The notes beneath the pieces were generated by a model, which was not told the origin of the DNA, did not search any database, and saw only the letters and a list, made by a program, of their open reading frames with translations. From assembly GCA_006218035.1 (NCBI GenBank), contig VBWC01000002.1, positions 62,001 to 126,000 on the forward strand: a stretch of DNA of 64,000 nucleotides. Direction: 5' to 3'. The position numbers and the translations under genes were made by a program. This DNA is from Gammaproteobacteria bacterium (lineage in GTDB: Bacteria > Pseudomonadota > Gammaproteobacteria > VBWC01). Below, in pieces: positions 8,601-17,121 of the stretch (within the stretch, counting starts at the first letter, position 1; each line of letters opens with the position of its first letter).

Positions 8601-9410
8601 CTATATCCCAGCCATATTCTTTCGGAGGGTCTTATTGAACTCAAATATTCCCAGTGCATAACGCTGGTTGGCAAGTCTATCAAGTGATTTACCGACTAAT
8701 GTAAGTTCTTCAATACGGTTTCCATCCTTTATTACAGTAAGTGCCGTCATTTCTAGTTTGTTATCTGCTGCAATGTTCACTATCGTACGCGGATCAAATA
8801 TATGTTGTGCATTAAATTCCACTCTTGGTGTACCCAAGGGAACAGAGAGATAAAGTACACCATCGGTTTTTAACAGGGCCGCGATACTTTTAATTGCACA
8901 TTCAAAGCCCTTGGGATGTATCGGGTCGTTGTAACGCCCAAGACCAAAGTGTTCCAGAGCATGTAAACAGGAAATCGAGTCACAGTATTCTTCCTTTCCT
9001 TCAATCGGCTTCATCAAATCCGCTTGGGTAATAGTTATACCCGGGATTCTCATATCTATTGGGCGAACGTCGAATATCTCAATTTCACGAAAGCTTGCAA
9101 CATGCGCAACGAAGCCGTCTACCCGAGAGCCGATATCAACATGTCTATCTGGCCTAGCGTCGAAGATTTTTCTGGCCACCAGCAAATCCTGCCAGAAGTA
9201 TTCTGTTTTGGTAGAACCACCTTCTTCATACCAGTCATGCAAGCACGGCACTATTTCCAGGCGACCCTTGTAGCCAGATCGAAACCTGAAATAATCCCGG
9301 ATATAGCGAGGTAATCCTCTTACCGAACGGCCGAATTGACGTAAATCGATACCAAATTGCGCGCTTAACACCCAGTAGATTCGATAACAGACTGCAACAA
9401 TCTTCTTCAT
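8601..9410 (-). CDS. DUF268 family protein, methyltransferase-like fold
   Basis: This 269-residue protein carries RHVDIGSRVDGFVAHVASF at about residues 95-113 followed by IEIFDVRPI, the signature of DUF268, a family seen in polysaccharide loci and in nematodes. DIGSRVDGFV resembles a methyltransferase glycine loop, and DSISCLHALEHFGLGRY followed by TDGVLYLSVPLG look like motif II and post-II strands, so a SAM-dependent role is plausible but unproven. It precedes the methyltransferase gene by 2 bases on the same strand. The start MKKIVAVCYRIYWVL fits a short hydrophobic or amphipathic head. Confidence 0.75.
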   Translation of the reverse strand: MKKIVAVCYRIYWVLSAQFGIDLRQFGRSVRGLPRYIRDYFRFRSGYKGRLEIVPCLHDWYEEGGSTKTEYFWQDLLVARKIFDARPDRHVDIGSRVDGFVAHVASFREIEIFDVRPIDMRIPGITITQADLMKPIEGKEEYCDSISCLHALEHFGLGRYNDPIHPKGFECAIKSIAALLKTDGVLYLSVPLGTPRVEFNAQHIFDPRTIVNIAADNKLEMTALTVIKDGNRIEELTLVGKSLDRLANQRYALGIFEFNKTLRKNMAGI

Positions 9411-9537
9411 GATGAATTAGCGCAATAAACCGTTTGGCCCTGAACTCCGCACCCCTCATTCACCATGGAAACATCGAGATATACAGCGATAACAGATTGC
9501 TTTCATATTCTACTTCCTATAGTTATACGGCCGTAAT

Positions 9538-9657
9538 TTAGCATGACACCAAGGCGTCCATATACTTCGGCAATACGAGCTGCCCCTTAATTAATTCGTC
9601 TCCGGTACCGGCAAGGCGCCCGGCATGTCTCCAATTCCATCGCGGTATGGCTGCCAT
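9538..9657 (-). pseudogene. Short leftover frame downstream of wzx, probable gene remnant
   Basis: A 39-codon frame from an ATG at 9657 to a TAA at 9538 reads MAAIPRWNWRHAGRLAG and ends KYMDALVSC. Composition (Trp, Arg, Pro, Leu, Lys) is protein-like, the frame lies 27 bases after the flippase stop, and the ATG has no ribosome binding site. It looks like the tail of a gene lost from the locus. A short frame just downstream (ATG at about 9503, preceded by AGGAAG) begins MKAICYRC, vaguely like the DUF268 protein start. Neither was assigned to a family. Apart from these, nothing was seen in 9411-9684. Confidence 0.33.
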
Positions 9658-9684
9658 TTTGTGCAACGAGCCTAACCGCGGGTA

Positions 9685-10992
9685 TCATAGCAACGATTTC
9701 CCTACCTCGTGCTTAGACAGACCTGCCATCCAGAGGAAATATATTGCTGAAAATAATACAGCAGCAACCACCACCCCCTGTAAATCGTACCAGTAGGCGC
9801 CCATCACGTTGAACACTATACCCAGTAGGGCTGTAACTATTTTCGCTGCAAGCATTCTATGGGGCCTCATCAGACTCATCAGATTAAGTGCCGTCGTCTG
9901 CCCAGCTGCGAAGAGCCCACCAGCAAGGAGCATCCAGGGAAGCAGATACGAAACAGGGCTGTACTCACCCGCCACGAGATATCGAAATAACGTCGCATGA
10001 AACAGCAGCGCCGCAACAAACGCAACGCAAGTAAGCAACAACACCACGCAGCTGAGATTCCAACTTATCTTATAAACATGCGCGTTGCGACGACTGTCGC
10101 TTGCATCGCCAGCCCTTTGGAAAATAATCGGCCCAACAAATTGCTGAACCATACCGGCCGCGATTGACATTGGATAATATCCCAGCTGATACAATACGGC
10201 ATAAAAGCCGACCTCTTGAGTGGTCGTAAAAAGACCCAGTGCCCACCGATCCGACACCAGTTGCGCCCAGGTAAATATTCCAAATATCGCGAAGGGCCAT
10301 GAATATTTCCAAATCCTCATCTGCCAGTCGTTACTATTTATGACTGACACTCCCTGCCCTTGTATAGTACTTTTCTTAAAAGTAATAAGCTGTGAAGTCA
10401 GCACCAAGGTTACGGCGGTTGCATAACCAAACATCGCTACTGTGCTTGTCGCGCCCATCCACAAAAGCATACCAGCGGCAACTAAAAAACGCGCCCATGA
10501 CTCCATTCCCTGGTGGAGCGCTACAATAACCCTTTGCCTTGCGGCGTTCTGGATTCCGCCAATAATCGCACCGTATCCGCCAACGATAGCAAAGATGAAT
10601 GCCATGATTGTCATTGGTATCCATTCGGCATATCCGATGATCATGAGCCCGATATTGGCAACCAGAATTAACAGAACAATAACTAAAGTTGCTGCAAACC
10701 CCGATCGTTGTAATGCGCTTAAATAGCCGCCGAGATCATCGAGCTCGACTGCCGGCGCATAGAACCTGGCTGCCCCATTACCCAACGGCCCAAGTATTAC
10801 TTGATTGACCAAGGTCGCCACGGTAAGTCCCAAAGCGAGTTCGCCGTATGCTATGGGGTCTAGTAATTCAGTTAACAAGCGAACGCCGAACAAGGTACCG
10901 AGCACCGCCATTGCCTGCCCCAGGGTAATCCAAATACCCTCTTGAGCCAGACGGAAAAATCGATCGGATGTCACCTTGGCTAAATCCAACAT
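9685..10992 (-). CDS. wzx: Polysaccharide flippase, Wzx-like (MOP superfamily)
   Basis: A 435-residue membrane protein with an N-terminal amphipathic stretch and a long series of hydrophobic segments spaced as in Wzx/MATE-type exporters, for example VLGTLFGVRLLTELLDPIAY near the start, and YSWPFAIFGIFTWAQLVSDR in the middle where family members have a conserved region before the seventh helix. It likely flips the lipid-linked O-unit across the inner membrane for polymerisation by the Wzy-like protein at 6.4-7.9 kb. It is preceded by the wzz gene, separated by 177 bases with no clear gene. The end of the protein is hydrophilic and Lys rich, facing the cytoplasm. Confidence 0.87.
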   Translation of the reverse strand: MLDLAKVTSDRFFRLAQEGIWITLGQAMAVLGTLFGVRLLTELLDPIAYGELALGLTVATLVNQVILGPLGNGAARFYAPAVELDDLGGYLSALQRSGFAATLVIVLLILVANIGLMIIGYAEWIPMTIMAFIFAIVGGYGAIIGGIQNAARQRVIVALHQGMESWARFLVAAGMLLWMGATSTVAMFGYATAVTLVLTSQLITFKKSTIQGQGVSVINSNDWQMRIWKYSWPFAIFGIFTWAQLVSDRWALGLFTTTQEVGFYAVLYQLGYYPMSIAAGMVQQFVGPIIFQRAGDASDSRRNAHVYKISWNLSCVVLLLTCVAFVAALLFHATLFRYLVAGEYSPVSYLLPWMLLAGGLFAAGQTTALNLMSLMRPHRMLAAKIVTALLGIVFNVMGAYWYDLQGVVVAAVLFSAIYFLWMAGLSKHEVGKSLL

Positions 10993-11169
10993 TGGTCATC
11001 AAGTGGCCGAGAGAGAATATTCGTTGCCTGTTTGAGTGTGGCTGATTTTCCTTCTATATATTGTTTGCAGTTAACCGAGGTTCCGCTCCGCGAATTAGAC
11101 CAGTAAATCATTCGCGTAACAGTAAACAGGCGCAATTCCAAATTGCTTCCGTCATTTTCCGAAATTCCG

Positions 11170-12252
11170 CTAGCGGGTTCGCTCGCCAGCAATTTTTTTC
11201 TCGTAGTTGACTCTGGCGAAGAATTCAATAACGAATACGATAACAAGACCCAGCATTAGCCCGGCCACTACGGCGGTAAATAATATCGCCGCCTTTTTTG
11301 GCTTTATAGGTTTAAATGGGATAAATATTTCCCCATCCTGCGCATATGGCATAAATTCGGCTGGCCTCAGTTCTAACCTATTCAGCCTCTCGAGCTCCGT
11401 TTGCTTTTCACGCAAATCAACAATGTATGGATCATTGGACTCCCGCTTTGATAGCGCCTTTAGTTCCGCCTGCAAAGCAGTAGAGCCGCGCATATAGCTT
11501 TGCACCGTTTCGTTTGTGGCCAGTATTGATACATTACTCCCTGTACGAGTGGCGCCCGAAGAACGGACAAGCATGTTGTCGACTATTCTTAGCTCTTGCG
11601 CCAATTCGAGAGCATACTTCAGTCTCTCCACCTCATCTTGACGAACAAGACCAGCCGTTTCTCGAATCAAACCAATTTCCGCAGAAATGCTTTGTTTCTT
11701 TCGATCGATTAGATTGCGAAACTCGGCCGCAGTATCAGCGACATATTTTTCACGCATGAACTTGATGTATTCACGCAATATTGCAGCAGATATTGCGGCA
11801 TTATGGTGTTGGTACTTAATATCAATATGCGTTACCGGGAAGTTACCCTGCTTGTTAAACTCTAATGGCGTGTCCTCCTGGTATTGTTCGGGATTTCCTT
11901 TTTGAACCGCCGGGAACAACTCAGGACTCTCGTTTACAAATAAACGCCATTGCTGCGTTGACATGATCCTTGAAACAAAGTCCCTAAACACCGTTTCCGT
12001 TTCCAAGACAAGAAGCGGATGTCCCGGTGTAACCAACGATATGGTGTCAGGTTTCGGCGCTAATAACCTAACCTTTGCCTCGTAAGTCGGCGGAACAATT
12101 ACCAGATACAGAATTGCTAATAGCATGGTAACTATCAGCACCGACAATACAACTACCTTCCTTTTAACCAATTTAAGATATGTATCAACCAGCGAGATAT
12201 CGTCGTTTCCTGCTCGATAAGGGGGTTTGTACTGCTCGTTACCGTTTCTCAT
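11170..12252 (-). CDS. wzz: O-antigen chain-length determinant, Wzz-like
   Basis: A 360-residue polysaccharide co-polymerase. A membrane span at about 32-53 (VVVLSVLIVTMLLAILYLVI) follows a short cytoplasmic head, the periplasmic part is rich in Glu, Leu and Arg with likely helices, and a second span near residues 320-345 (ILFTAVVAGLMLGLVIVFVI) is preceded by IPFKPIKPKKA, the proline-rich motif of Wzz proteins. There is no kinase domain. It would set O-chain modal length together with the Wzy-like polymerase. It is the second gene of the locus after manC. A 27-base inverted repeat lies 39 bases upstream of the ATG. Confidence 0.88.
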   Translation of the reverse strand: MRNGNEQYKPPYRAGNDDISLVDTYLKLVKRKVVVLSVLIVTMLLAILYLVIVPPTYEAKVRLLAPKPDTISLVTPGHPLLVLETETVFRDFVSRIMSTQQWRLFVNESPELFPAVQKGNPEQYQEDTPLEFNKQGNFPVTHIDIKYQHHNAAISAAILREYIKFMREKYVADTAAEFRNLIDRKKQSISAEIGLIRETAGLVRQDEVERLKYALELAQELRIVDNMLVRSSGATRTGSNVSILATNETVQSYMRGSTALQAELKALSKRESNDPYIVDLREKQTELERLNRLELRPAEFMPYAQDGEIFIPFKPIKPKKAAILFTAVVAGLMLGLVIVFVIEFFARVNYEKKIAGERTR

Positions 12253-12290
12253 ATGGCTTTGCTCTGAATAGAAAGTTCTGATAAATGCAT

Positions 12291-12317
12291 CTTGGTGCCT
12301 TGTGGATAAGCACCAAG
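12291..12317. repeat. Inverted repeat upstream of wzz
   Basis: The arms CTTGGTGC (12291-12298) and GCACCAAG (12310-12317) pair perfectly over 8 bases with an 11-base loop. On the minus strand no T run follows, so it is not a simple terminator. It lies in the manC-wzz gap, 39 bases before the wzz ATG, and could be an operator or an mRNA hairpin. Function is not known. Confidence 0.45.
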
Positions 12318-12413
12318 ACTTTCGCCTGACGTCGCTATGCTCAATTCTATAGGCTTTTCTTTACGTAAATTGAGCTATCGCCACCTGTAGTTCACAAGAC
12401 GGTCTTTTTAGTC

Positions 12414-13880
12414 TTAGCTCTTTCGTCCATAGATATCGTCAAACCTGACAATATCATCCTCGCCCAGGTATCCACCCGACTGGACTTCAATCAATTCCAG
12501 CAGCAACGTCCCCGGATTCGCCAGCCGGTGGGTTACGCCGATAGGAATGTAGGTCGATTCGTTCTCGCTGAGCAGGAACTCCTCCTGTCCCCGTGTGACA
12601 CGCGCGGTACCTTTAACCACGATCCAGTGTTCAGCCCGGTGATGGTGCATCTGCAACGACAGCGAGGCGCCCGGTTTGACGACGATTCTTTTCACCTGGA
12701 ATCGGTCGCCGCTATCGATACCCTCGTAGGAGCCCCACGGCCGATAGACGCGACGGTGAAACATATGCTCCGTCCGCTTGTCGTTTTTCAGACGTTCAAC
12801 GACATGCTTGACGTCCTGCGCATGAGACTTGTGCAACACCATGACGGCGTCGCCTGTTTCGATCACTATCATGTCTTCCAGGCCAATACCGGCGAGCAGG
12901 CGGTTCTCGGCGATGAGCAAGGAGTTCTTGCTGTTAAATGCGTATACGTCGCCCTTGATGACGTTACCGTTTTCATCCTGGGCGCTGACTTCCCACAACG
13001 CTGACCACGCTCCGATATCGGACCAACCGGCGTCCAGCGGAAACACCACCGCGCGCGCCCGGCCGTTGCCGTCATCGCTGGCGGCCTTCTCCATCACGGC
13101 ATAATCGACTGAATCCGACGGGCACGCACGGAAGGCGTCCGGATTTACCCGGTAGAAATCCTGATCGCGGGAACCGCTCGCGTACGCCGCTGCGGCGGCC
13201 TTGGCGATATCCGGCCGATAGCGCGAAATCGCGGTCAGCCATGTCGATGACTTCATCATGAATATGCCGCTGTTCCAGAGAAACTGGCCTGATGCGACAT
13301 ATTGCCGAGCTGTTTCAGCGTCTGGTTTCTCGACGAACGTATCGACATAACAACCGGCCGCCGCTGGCTCGATCCGGGCACCTTGTTTAATGTACCCGTA
13401 GCCGGTTTCCGGGGCGCCGGGCGTAATACCAAACGTGACCAGGCATCCCTGCTCTGCGAGCACCGCGCCTTGCCTGACCACTTCACTGAATGCCGCCGGG
13501 TTCTTGATGACATGATCCGCCGGCATCACCAGCATAACTGCGTCGCTGTGCAACTCGTTCACCATGTGGGCCGCAAGCGTCAGCGCCGGCGCGGTGTTCC
13601 TTCCCACCGGCTCCAGGATGATTCCGGCGGACTCCCGGCCCAGCTGCCTTATTTGTTCTGCTACCAGGAAGCGATGCTCTTCATTACAGACCAGAAGAGG
13701 CCCGGCGACGTTTGCAAAAGATCCTTTTACCGATGATAGATCATCCAGGCGCTGCACGGTCGCCTGTAGCAGGCTGTGGTCGCCCAGCAGGGACAACAGC
13801 TGTTTCGGGTAATGTTCGCGGGACAACGGCCACAAACGACTACCTGATCCCCCGGACAAAATGACGGGTTGAATAATCAA
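12414..13880 (-). CDS. manC: Mannose-1-phosphate guanylyltransferase / mannose-6-phosphate isomerase
   Basis: A 488-residue bifunctional enzyme of the ManC/AlgA/WbpW type. IIQPVILSGGSGSRLWPLSR is the N-terminal nucleotidyltransferase signature, and VEKPD at about residue 180 is the second guanylyltransferase motif. The C-terminal part from RPWGSYEGID through LQMHHHRAEHWIVVKGTA is the type II phosphomannose isomerase cupin. It makes GDP-mannose from GTP and mannose-1-phosphate and feeds Gmd/Fcl for GDP-fucose. A TTG at 13880 is the likely start: it begins the conserved strand and has AGAG about 13 bases before it, whereas the farther start at 13937 adds 19 residues not seen in the family. It is the first gene of the O-antigen locus. 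Confidence 0.96.
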   Translation of the reverse strand: MIIQPVILSGGSGSRLWPLSREHYPKQLLSLLGDHSLLQATVQRLDDLSSVKGSFANVAGPLLVCNEEHRFLVAEQIRQLGRESAGIILEPVGRNTAPALTLAAHMVNELHSDAVMLVMPADHVIKNPAAFSEVVRQGAVLAEQGCLVTFGITPGAPETGYGYIKQGARIEPAAAGCYVDTFVEKPDAETARQYVASGQFLWNSGIFMMKSSTWLTAISRYRPDIAKAAAAAYASGSRDQDFYRVNPDAFRACPSDSVDYAVMEKAASDDGNGRARAVVFPLDAGWSDIGAWSALWEVSAQDENGNVIKGDVYAFNSKNSLLIAENRLLAGIGLEDMIVIETGDAVMVLHKSHAQDVKHVVERLKNDKRTEHMFHRRVYRPWGSYEGIDSGDRFQVKRIVVKPGASLSLQMHHHRAEHWIVVKGTARVTRGQEEFLLSENESTYIPIGVTHRLANPGTLLLELIEVQSGGYLGEDDIVRFDDIYGRKS

Positions 13881-14007
13881 TTTAATAAGACTTTCTCTTA
13901 TGGTCTTCAGTGGGTGGTATTTTGCGGGAAAACCCATGTACTGCGGACTAATGATACCAGTTGGCGGAACAAACCGGCACCCCTGACTAAACTCGCCAAG
14001 GTAAAAG

Positions 14008-14037
14008 GCCCCGGTGCCGGCACATGCGCGCCGGGGC
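14008..14037 (-). terminator. Likely rho-independent terminator after the comEA-like gene
   Basis: On the minus strand GCCCCGG (14037-14031) pairs with CCGGGGC (14014-14008), and the hairpin is followed by CTTTTA. It lies about 44 bases past the comEA-like stop and before manC, so it probably separates the housekeeping block from the O-antigen operon. The T tract is short. Confidence 0.6.
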
Positions 14038-14080
14038 GCTATACACGCCTAACGTTCACATGGCGACGCCATGTGAACAA

Positions 14081-14350
14081 CTACTTTGCGGCGGTTCCCA
14101 CCGAAATCTTGCCACGGTTAAGCTCGATAAGCTTCTCACCGATCCCTTTGACATTGGCAAGCTCTTCCACAGTCTTGAACGGCCCGTTTGCATTACGGTA
14201 GGCAATGATCGCCTCGGCTTTCGCGTCACCGACTCCGTCGAGCGTTGCGAGGGCCGCGGCGTCAGCCGTGTTAATGTTAACGGAAGCCGCAATCGCAGTT
14301 TGTACGAACAGGAACAGCAACAGTGACAGCAGTAATACGCGAATCGACAT
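14081..14350 (-). CDS. ComEA-like helix-hairpin-helix protein
   Basis: An 89-residue protein with a signal peptide (about residues 1-21, ending AIA) and a mature part of two helix-hairpin-helix motifs: VNINTADAAALATLDGVG, then VEELANVKGIGEKLI. The arrangement matches small ComEA proteins that bind double-stranded DNA in the periplasm during natural transformation. AGGGAG lies 8 bases before the ATG. It is preceded by pyrF with a 111-base gap. Many Gammaproteobacteria carry such a short form, and its role in uptake here is inferred. Confidence 0.9.
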   Translation of the reverse strand: MSIRVLLLSLLLFLFVQTAIAASVNINTADAAALATLDGVGDAKAEAIIAYRNANGPFKTVEELANVKGIGEKLIELNRGKISVGTAAK

Positions 14351-14461
14351 AAAGATTTCTCCCTAGTTGTTTATTGGTTACTCCAGGACCGTACGTCTTC
14401 GCCATTTAGCATCAGGGTACTGTCAGCAACTATCACCTCCGACCATATGGCGCCGAAGATT

Positions 14462-15205
14462 TTAACCAATACCACGGGCACCAACAAGTGACGCGTTTAT
14501 TGCATTGTTGATCAGCGATAACGTCGCCACCGGATCCCGCGACTCGGTCAAGGGCCGCCCCACCACCAGATAGTTCGCACCAACCTGGATCGCTTCGGCA
14601 GGGGTCATGACCCGCTTTTGATCATCACGACTGAATCCCTCCGGGCGAATCCCGGGCGTTACCAGTAAAAATCCCGCGGGCAGTTCCTGGCGCAACAGCG
14701 ACACTTCACGCGGTGAACATACCACACCATCGAGCCCTGCCTCGCGCACCAGCCTGGCCAGCCTGACAACGTGATCCGGAACGTCCCCATGCAGACCTAC
14801 CTCGGCCAGATCCTCCCGCTCAAGACTGGTCAGTATTGTCACAGCGGTTATCAGTGGTCGCAGGTGCGAATTGGCTACCGCCTCGCCAGCGGCTTCAAGC
14901 ATGCGTCGGCCGCCCAGCGCATGCACATTGATCATCCAAACGCCCAGGCTTGCGGCCGTCCGGCAGGCGCGCGCAACCGTGTTGGGAATATCGTGAAATT
15001 TCAGATCGAGGAAGACGTCGAAATTACGCCCGACAAGATACTCGACGACGGCAGGACCGACTGCGGTAAAGAGCTCCTTTCCAACCTTCATCCGACAGGT
15101 GGATGGGTTAACCAGGCCGGCAAACCGCCGCGCCGCGTCCATGGTGTCGAAATCAAGTGCCGCGATAACGCGCGGATCGCTGTTCAACACATCACTGTCT
15201 CGCAT
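14462..15205 (-). CDS. pyrF: Orotidine 5'-phosphate decarboxylase
   Basis: A 247-residue enzyme that decarboxylates OMP to UMP in the last step of pyrimidine synthesis. VIAALDFDTMDAARRF opens the TIM barrel and FLDLKFHDIPNTVARA carries the catalytic Lys-Asp-Lys network motif (DLKFHD). VTPGIRPEG and NYLVVGRPLTES are the phosphate-binding strands. The ATG at 15205 is chosen because the protein then begins just before the first barrel strand; a farther in-frame start at 15319 would overlap lapB by 100 bases. It is 14 bases after lapB, and the lapA-lapB-pyrF order is common in this class. Confidence 0.97.
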   Translation of the reverse strand: MRDSDVLNSDPRVIAALDFDTMDAARRFAGLVNPSTCRMKVGKELFTAVGPAVVEYLVGRNFDVFLDLKFHDIPNTVARACRTAASLGVWMINVHALGGRRMLEAAGEAVANSHLRPLITAVTILTSLEREDLAEVGLHGDVPDHVVRLARLVREAGLDGVVCSPREVSLLRQELPAGFLLVTPGIRPEGFSRDDQKRVMTPAEAIQVGANYLVVGRPLTESRDPVATLSLINNAINASLVGARGIG

Positions 15206-15219
15206 ACCTGTTTCGGGTC

Positions 15220-16386
15220 CTAGATTTCCAACCCCTGAAGCGGCTTCACCCCACTCCAGATTTTGCAGCTCGGACACTGCCAGTGCATCTTCCGACCACT
15301 GAATCCGCAATGAGTGCATTTGTACAACGGCGATCGCTCCACGATGCGCCCGATAACCTTCGCTATCGTATCCAGTCTCGCCAGGGCGGACTCTTTCGCC
15401 TGCGAGCGTTCAATTTCTATATATTTAAGGACGCCCTTTAGCGACGATTGCTTTTGCAGATAAGCCTCAACGAACGCCGCCGCTTCGGCGCTCCCACGCC
15501 GCGCCTGTATCAGGTCCGCCAACAGCAACGTCGTTTTCAGTCCGCCATTCTGCCCGTGCTTCTCTCTCAGATTATCGAGAACCCGGTCGGGCTTATTGAG
15601 TTCGCAGTAACACTCATACATCAGCGTGATAACCTCGTCGACATACCCCGGGTCCTGCATCTCGACCCGTTCAAATGCCAGTAACGCGGCCCGACAATTG
15701 CCAACCGTTCTTTCAATATGCCCCTCGAGAATACTGGCACGGACACAATGCTCATCAATGGCAAGCGCGTTACGGATATAACGCCTTGCGGCGTCATAAT
15801 CACACGCCTCCTTCGCCTCAGTGGCCATTTCGCAAAAATAATGCGCAATTACATCGTTCCATCGTACACCGGTCTTGGTTTCGATCTGCCGCGCGGTCAA
15901 TATGGCGTCTTCCCACTCCTTCTCTGTCTCGTACACTGTATTGAGAAATTCCAGCGCCCTTAGTGAATGAAGATCCAGCTCCACGAGCTCTTTGAATAAC
16001 GCCTCGGCGCGATCGAGAACACCGGCACTCATGTAATCCCGCCCGAGGTCCAGCATGGCCTGGGCGCGCTGGTCGAGACTCAACGTGGTACGCGCGACGA
16101 GATTCTGGTGAATGCGTATCGCGCGATCGACTTCACCGCGCTGACGGAAAAGGCTACCAAGAGCGAGATGAGTTTCGACGGTCTCGCTGTCGACCTCAAC
16201 CATTTTGACGAAGACCTCAATCGCCTTGTCGGGCTGCTCGTTAAGCAGGTAATTAAGCCCTTCAAAGTAATGCGGCGACAGATTGAACATGGCCGGGCGG
16301 GACGATCGTGACGACGCCCGTCTGGCGGCAATCCAGCCGGAAGCCGCCGCGACAGGCAATAAAAGCCACAACACTTCTAGCGGCAT
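15220..16386 (-). CDS. lapB: Lipopolysaccharide assembly protein B
   Basis: A 388-residue protein with an N-terminal membrane anchor (residues 1-20, LEVLWLLLPVAAASGWIAA), a series of tetratricopeptide repeats, and a C-terminal rubredoxin-like zinc or iron module with YKCTHCGFSGRKMHWQCPSC, two CxxC pairs. This is the LapB (YciM) layout. In Escherichia coli LapB controls LpxC breakdown by FtsH and so balances LPS against phospholipid synthesis. It begins 1 base after lapA. The neighbouring O-antigen locus makes the LPS link natural, though lapAB near pyrF is common without one. Confidence 0.95.
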   Translation of the reverse strand: MPLEVLWLLLPVAAASGWIAARRASSRSSRPAMFNLSPHYFEGLNYLLNEQPDKAIEVFVKMVEVDSETVETHLALGSLFRQRGEVDRAIRIHQNLVARTTLSLDQRAQAMLDLGRDYMSAGVLDRAEALFKELVELDLHSLRALEFLNTVYETEKEWEDAILTARQIETKTGVRWNDVIAHYFCEMATEAKEACDYDAARRYIRNALAIDEHCVRASILEGHIERTVGNCRAALLAFERVEMQDPGYVDEVITLMYECYCELNKPDRVLDNLREKHGQNGGLKTTLLLADLIQARRGSAEAAAFVEAYLQKQSSLKGVLKYIEIERSQAKESALARLDTIAKVIGRIVERSPLYKCTHCGFSGRKMHWQCPSCKIWSGVKPLQGLEI

Positions 16387-16387
16387 A

Positions 16388-16690
16388 TCAGCTGCTTTCT
16401 TTTACACCGACGGATTGCAGATTCACGACCTCCTTCTCCGTCTTTTTCAACGTCCTGCGCAGCTTGCTTGCGTGATGCCTGGATTTCAGCACTAACCCCA
16501 GGCTCGCGGCAATTCCGAGCAACGCGCCAAACATGATCGCAAGGAGAATGACAACAGGAAGAGGAAGCTCACGGCTACCGAAATAATAATTTACCAGCAC
16601 ATTCTCGCTATTCAGCGCGGAAAAGCTGAACGCAACAAAAACAACCAGAATGAGGATCAGCAGGTTGAGTAGCAAACCGATTATTCGCAC
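16388..16690 (-). CDS. lapA: Lipopolysaccharide assembly protein A domain protein
   Basis: A 100-residue inner-membrane protein with two hydrophobic spans (residues 4-25, LLLNLLILILVVFVAFSF; and about 45-68, LPVVILLAIMFGALLGIAAS) and a C-terminal basic helix with Lys and Glu pairs (LRRTLKKTEKEVVNLQ). This is the layout of LapA/YciS (DUF1049), partner of LapB. It lies between ihfB (87-base gap upstream) and lapB (1 base downstream). Coupled expression with lapB is likely from the spacing. Confidence 0.92.
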   Translation of the reverse strand: MRIIGLLLNLLILILVVFVAFSFSALNSENVLVNYYFGSRELPLPVVILLAIMFGALLGIAASLGLVLKSRHHASKLRRTLKKTEKEVVNLQSVGVKESS

Positions 16691-16777
16691 GCTGTCGCTT
16701 CCTCTTTATCCTACCGCGGTCTCACCCGATCCTCATCTGGTCCACGGCGCCTTACTTTCCACACCGCGGGTGGATCA

Positions 16778-17062
16778 TCATTCGGAAGAATTCACACGCT
16801 CTCGCAAGTCCTTACCGGGCTTGAAGTGCGGTACGTATTTGCCCGATAACGGCACTGCCGTTCCTGTTTTAGGGTTTCTGCCCATGCGCGGCGGACGGTA
16901 GTGCAGCGAAAAACTGCCAAAACCACGAATTTCGACGCGGTCACCGCTCGCCAACGCCTGGACCAGCTGCTCAAGTAACGCCTTGACGGCGAATTCAACG
17001 TCCTTGTATGGCAAATGATTCTGCTTCTGCGCCAGCTTCTCAATCAGTTCTGATTTCGTCAT
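16778..17062 (-). CDS. ihfB: Integration host factor subunit beta
   Basis: A 94-residue HU/IHF family protein. [17 protein letters not shown] is the classic beta-subunit start, [20 protein letters not shown] covers the beta-arm with the Arg-Pro that intercalates DNA, and [20 protein letters not shown] is the family signature following it. With IhfA, encoded elsewhere, it bends DNA in replication, recombination and transcription. The ATG at 17062 gives the usual length; a farther start at 17119 adds 19 atypical residues and almost meets rpsA. G-rich sequence precedes the ATG. The rpsA-ihfB order is conserved in Gammaproteobacteria. Confidence 0.97.
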   Translation of the reverse strand: MTKSELIEKLAQKQNHLPYKDVEFAVKALLEQLVQALASGDRVEIRGFGSFSLHYRPPRMGRNPKTGTAVPLSGKYVPHFKPGKDLRERVNSSE

Positions 17063-17121
17063 TGAACCCACCCCATTACTACGAACCCCTTTGAACGGAA
17101 CTGTCCGACCATCGTCCATGG

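Noticed and set aside
12253-14080. JUMPstart/ops element before the O-antigen locus
   Set aside because: No GGCGGTAG-type sequence was found by eye upstream of manC or wzz.
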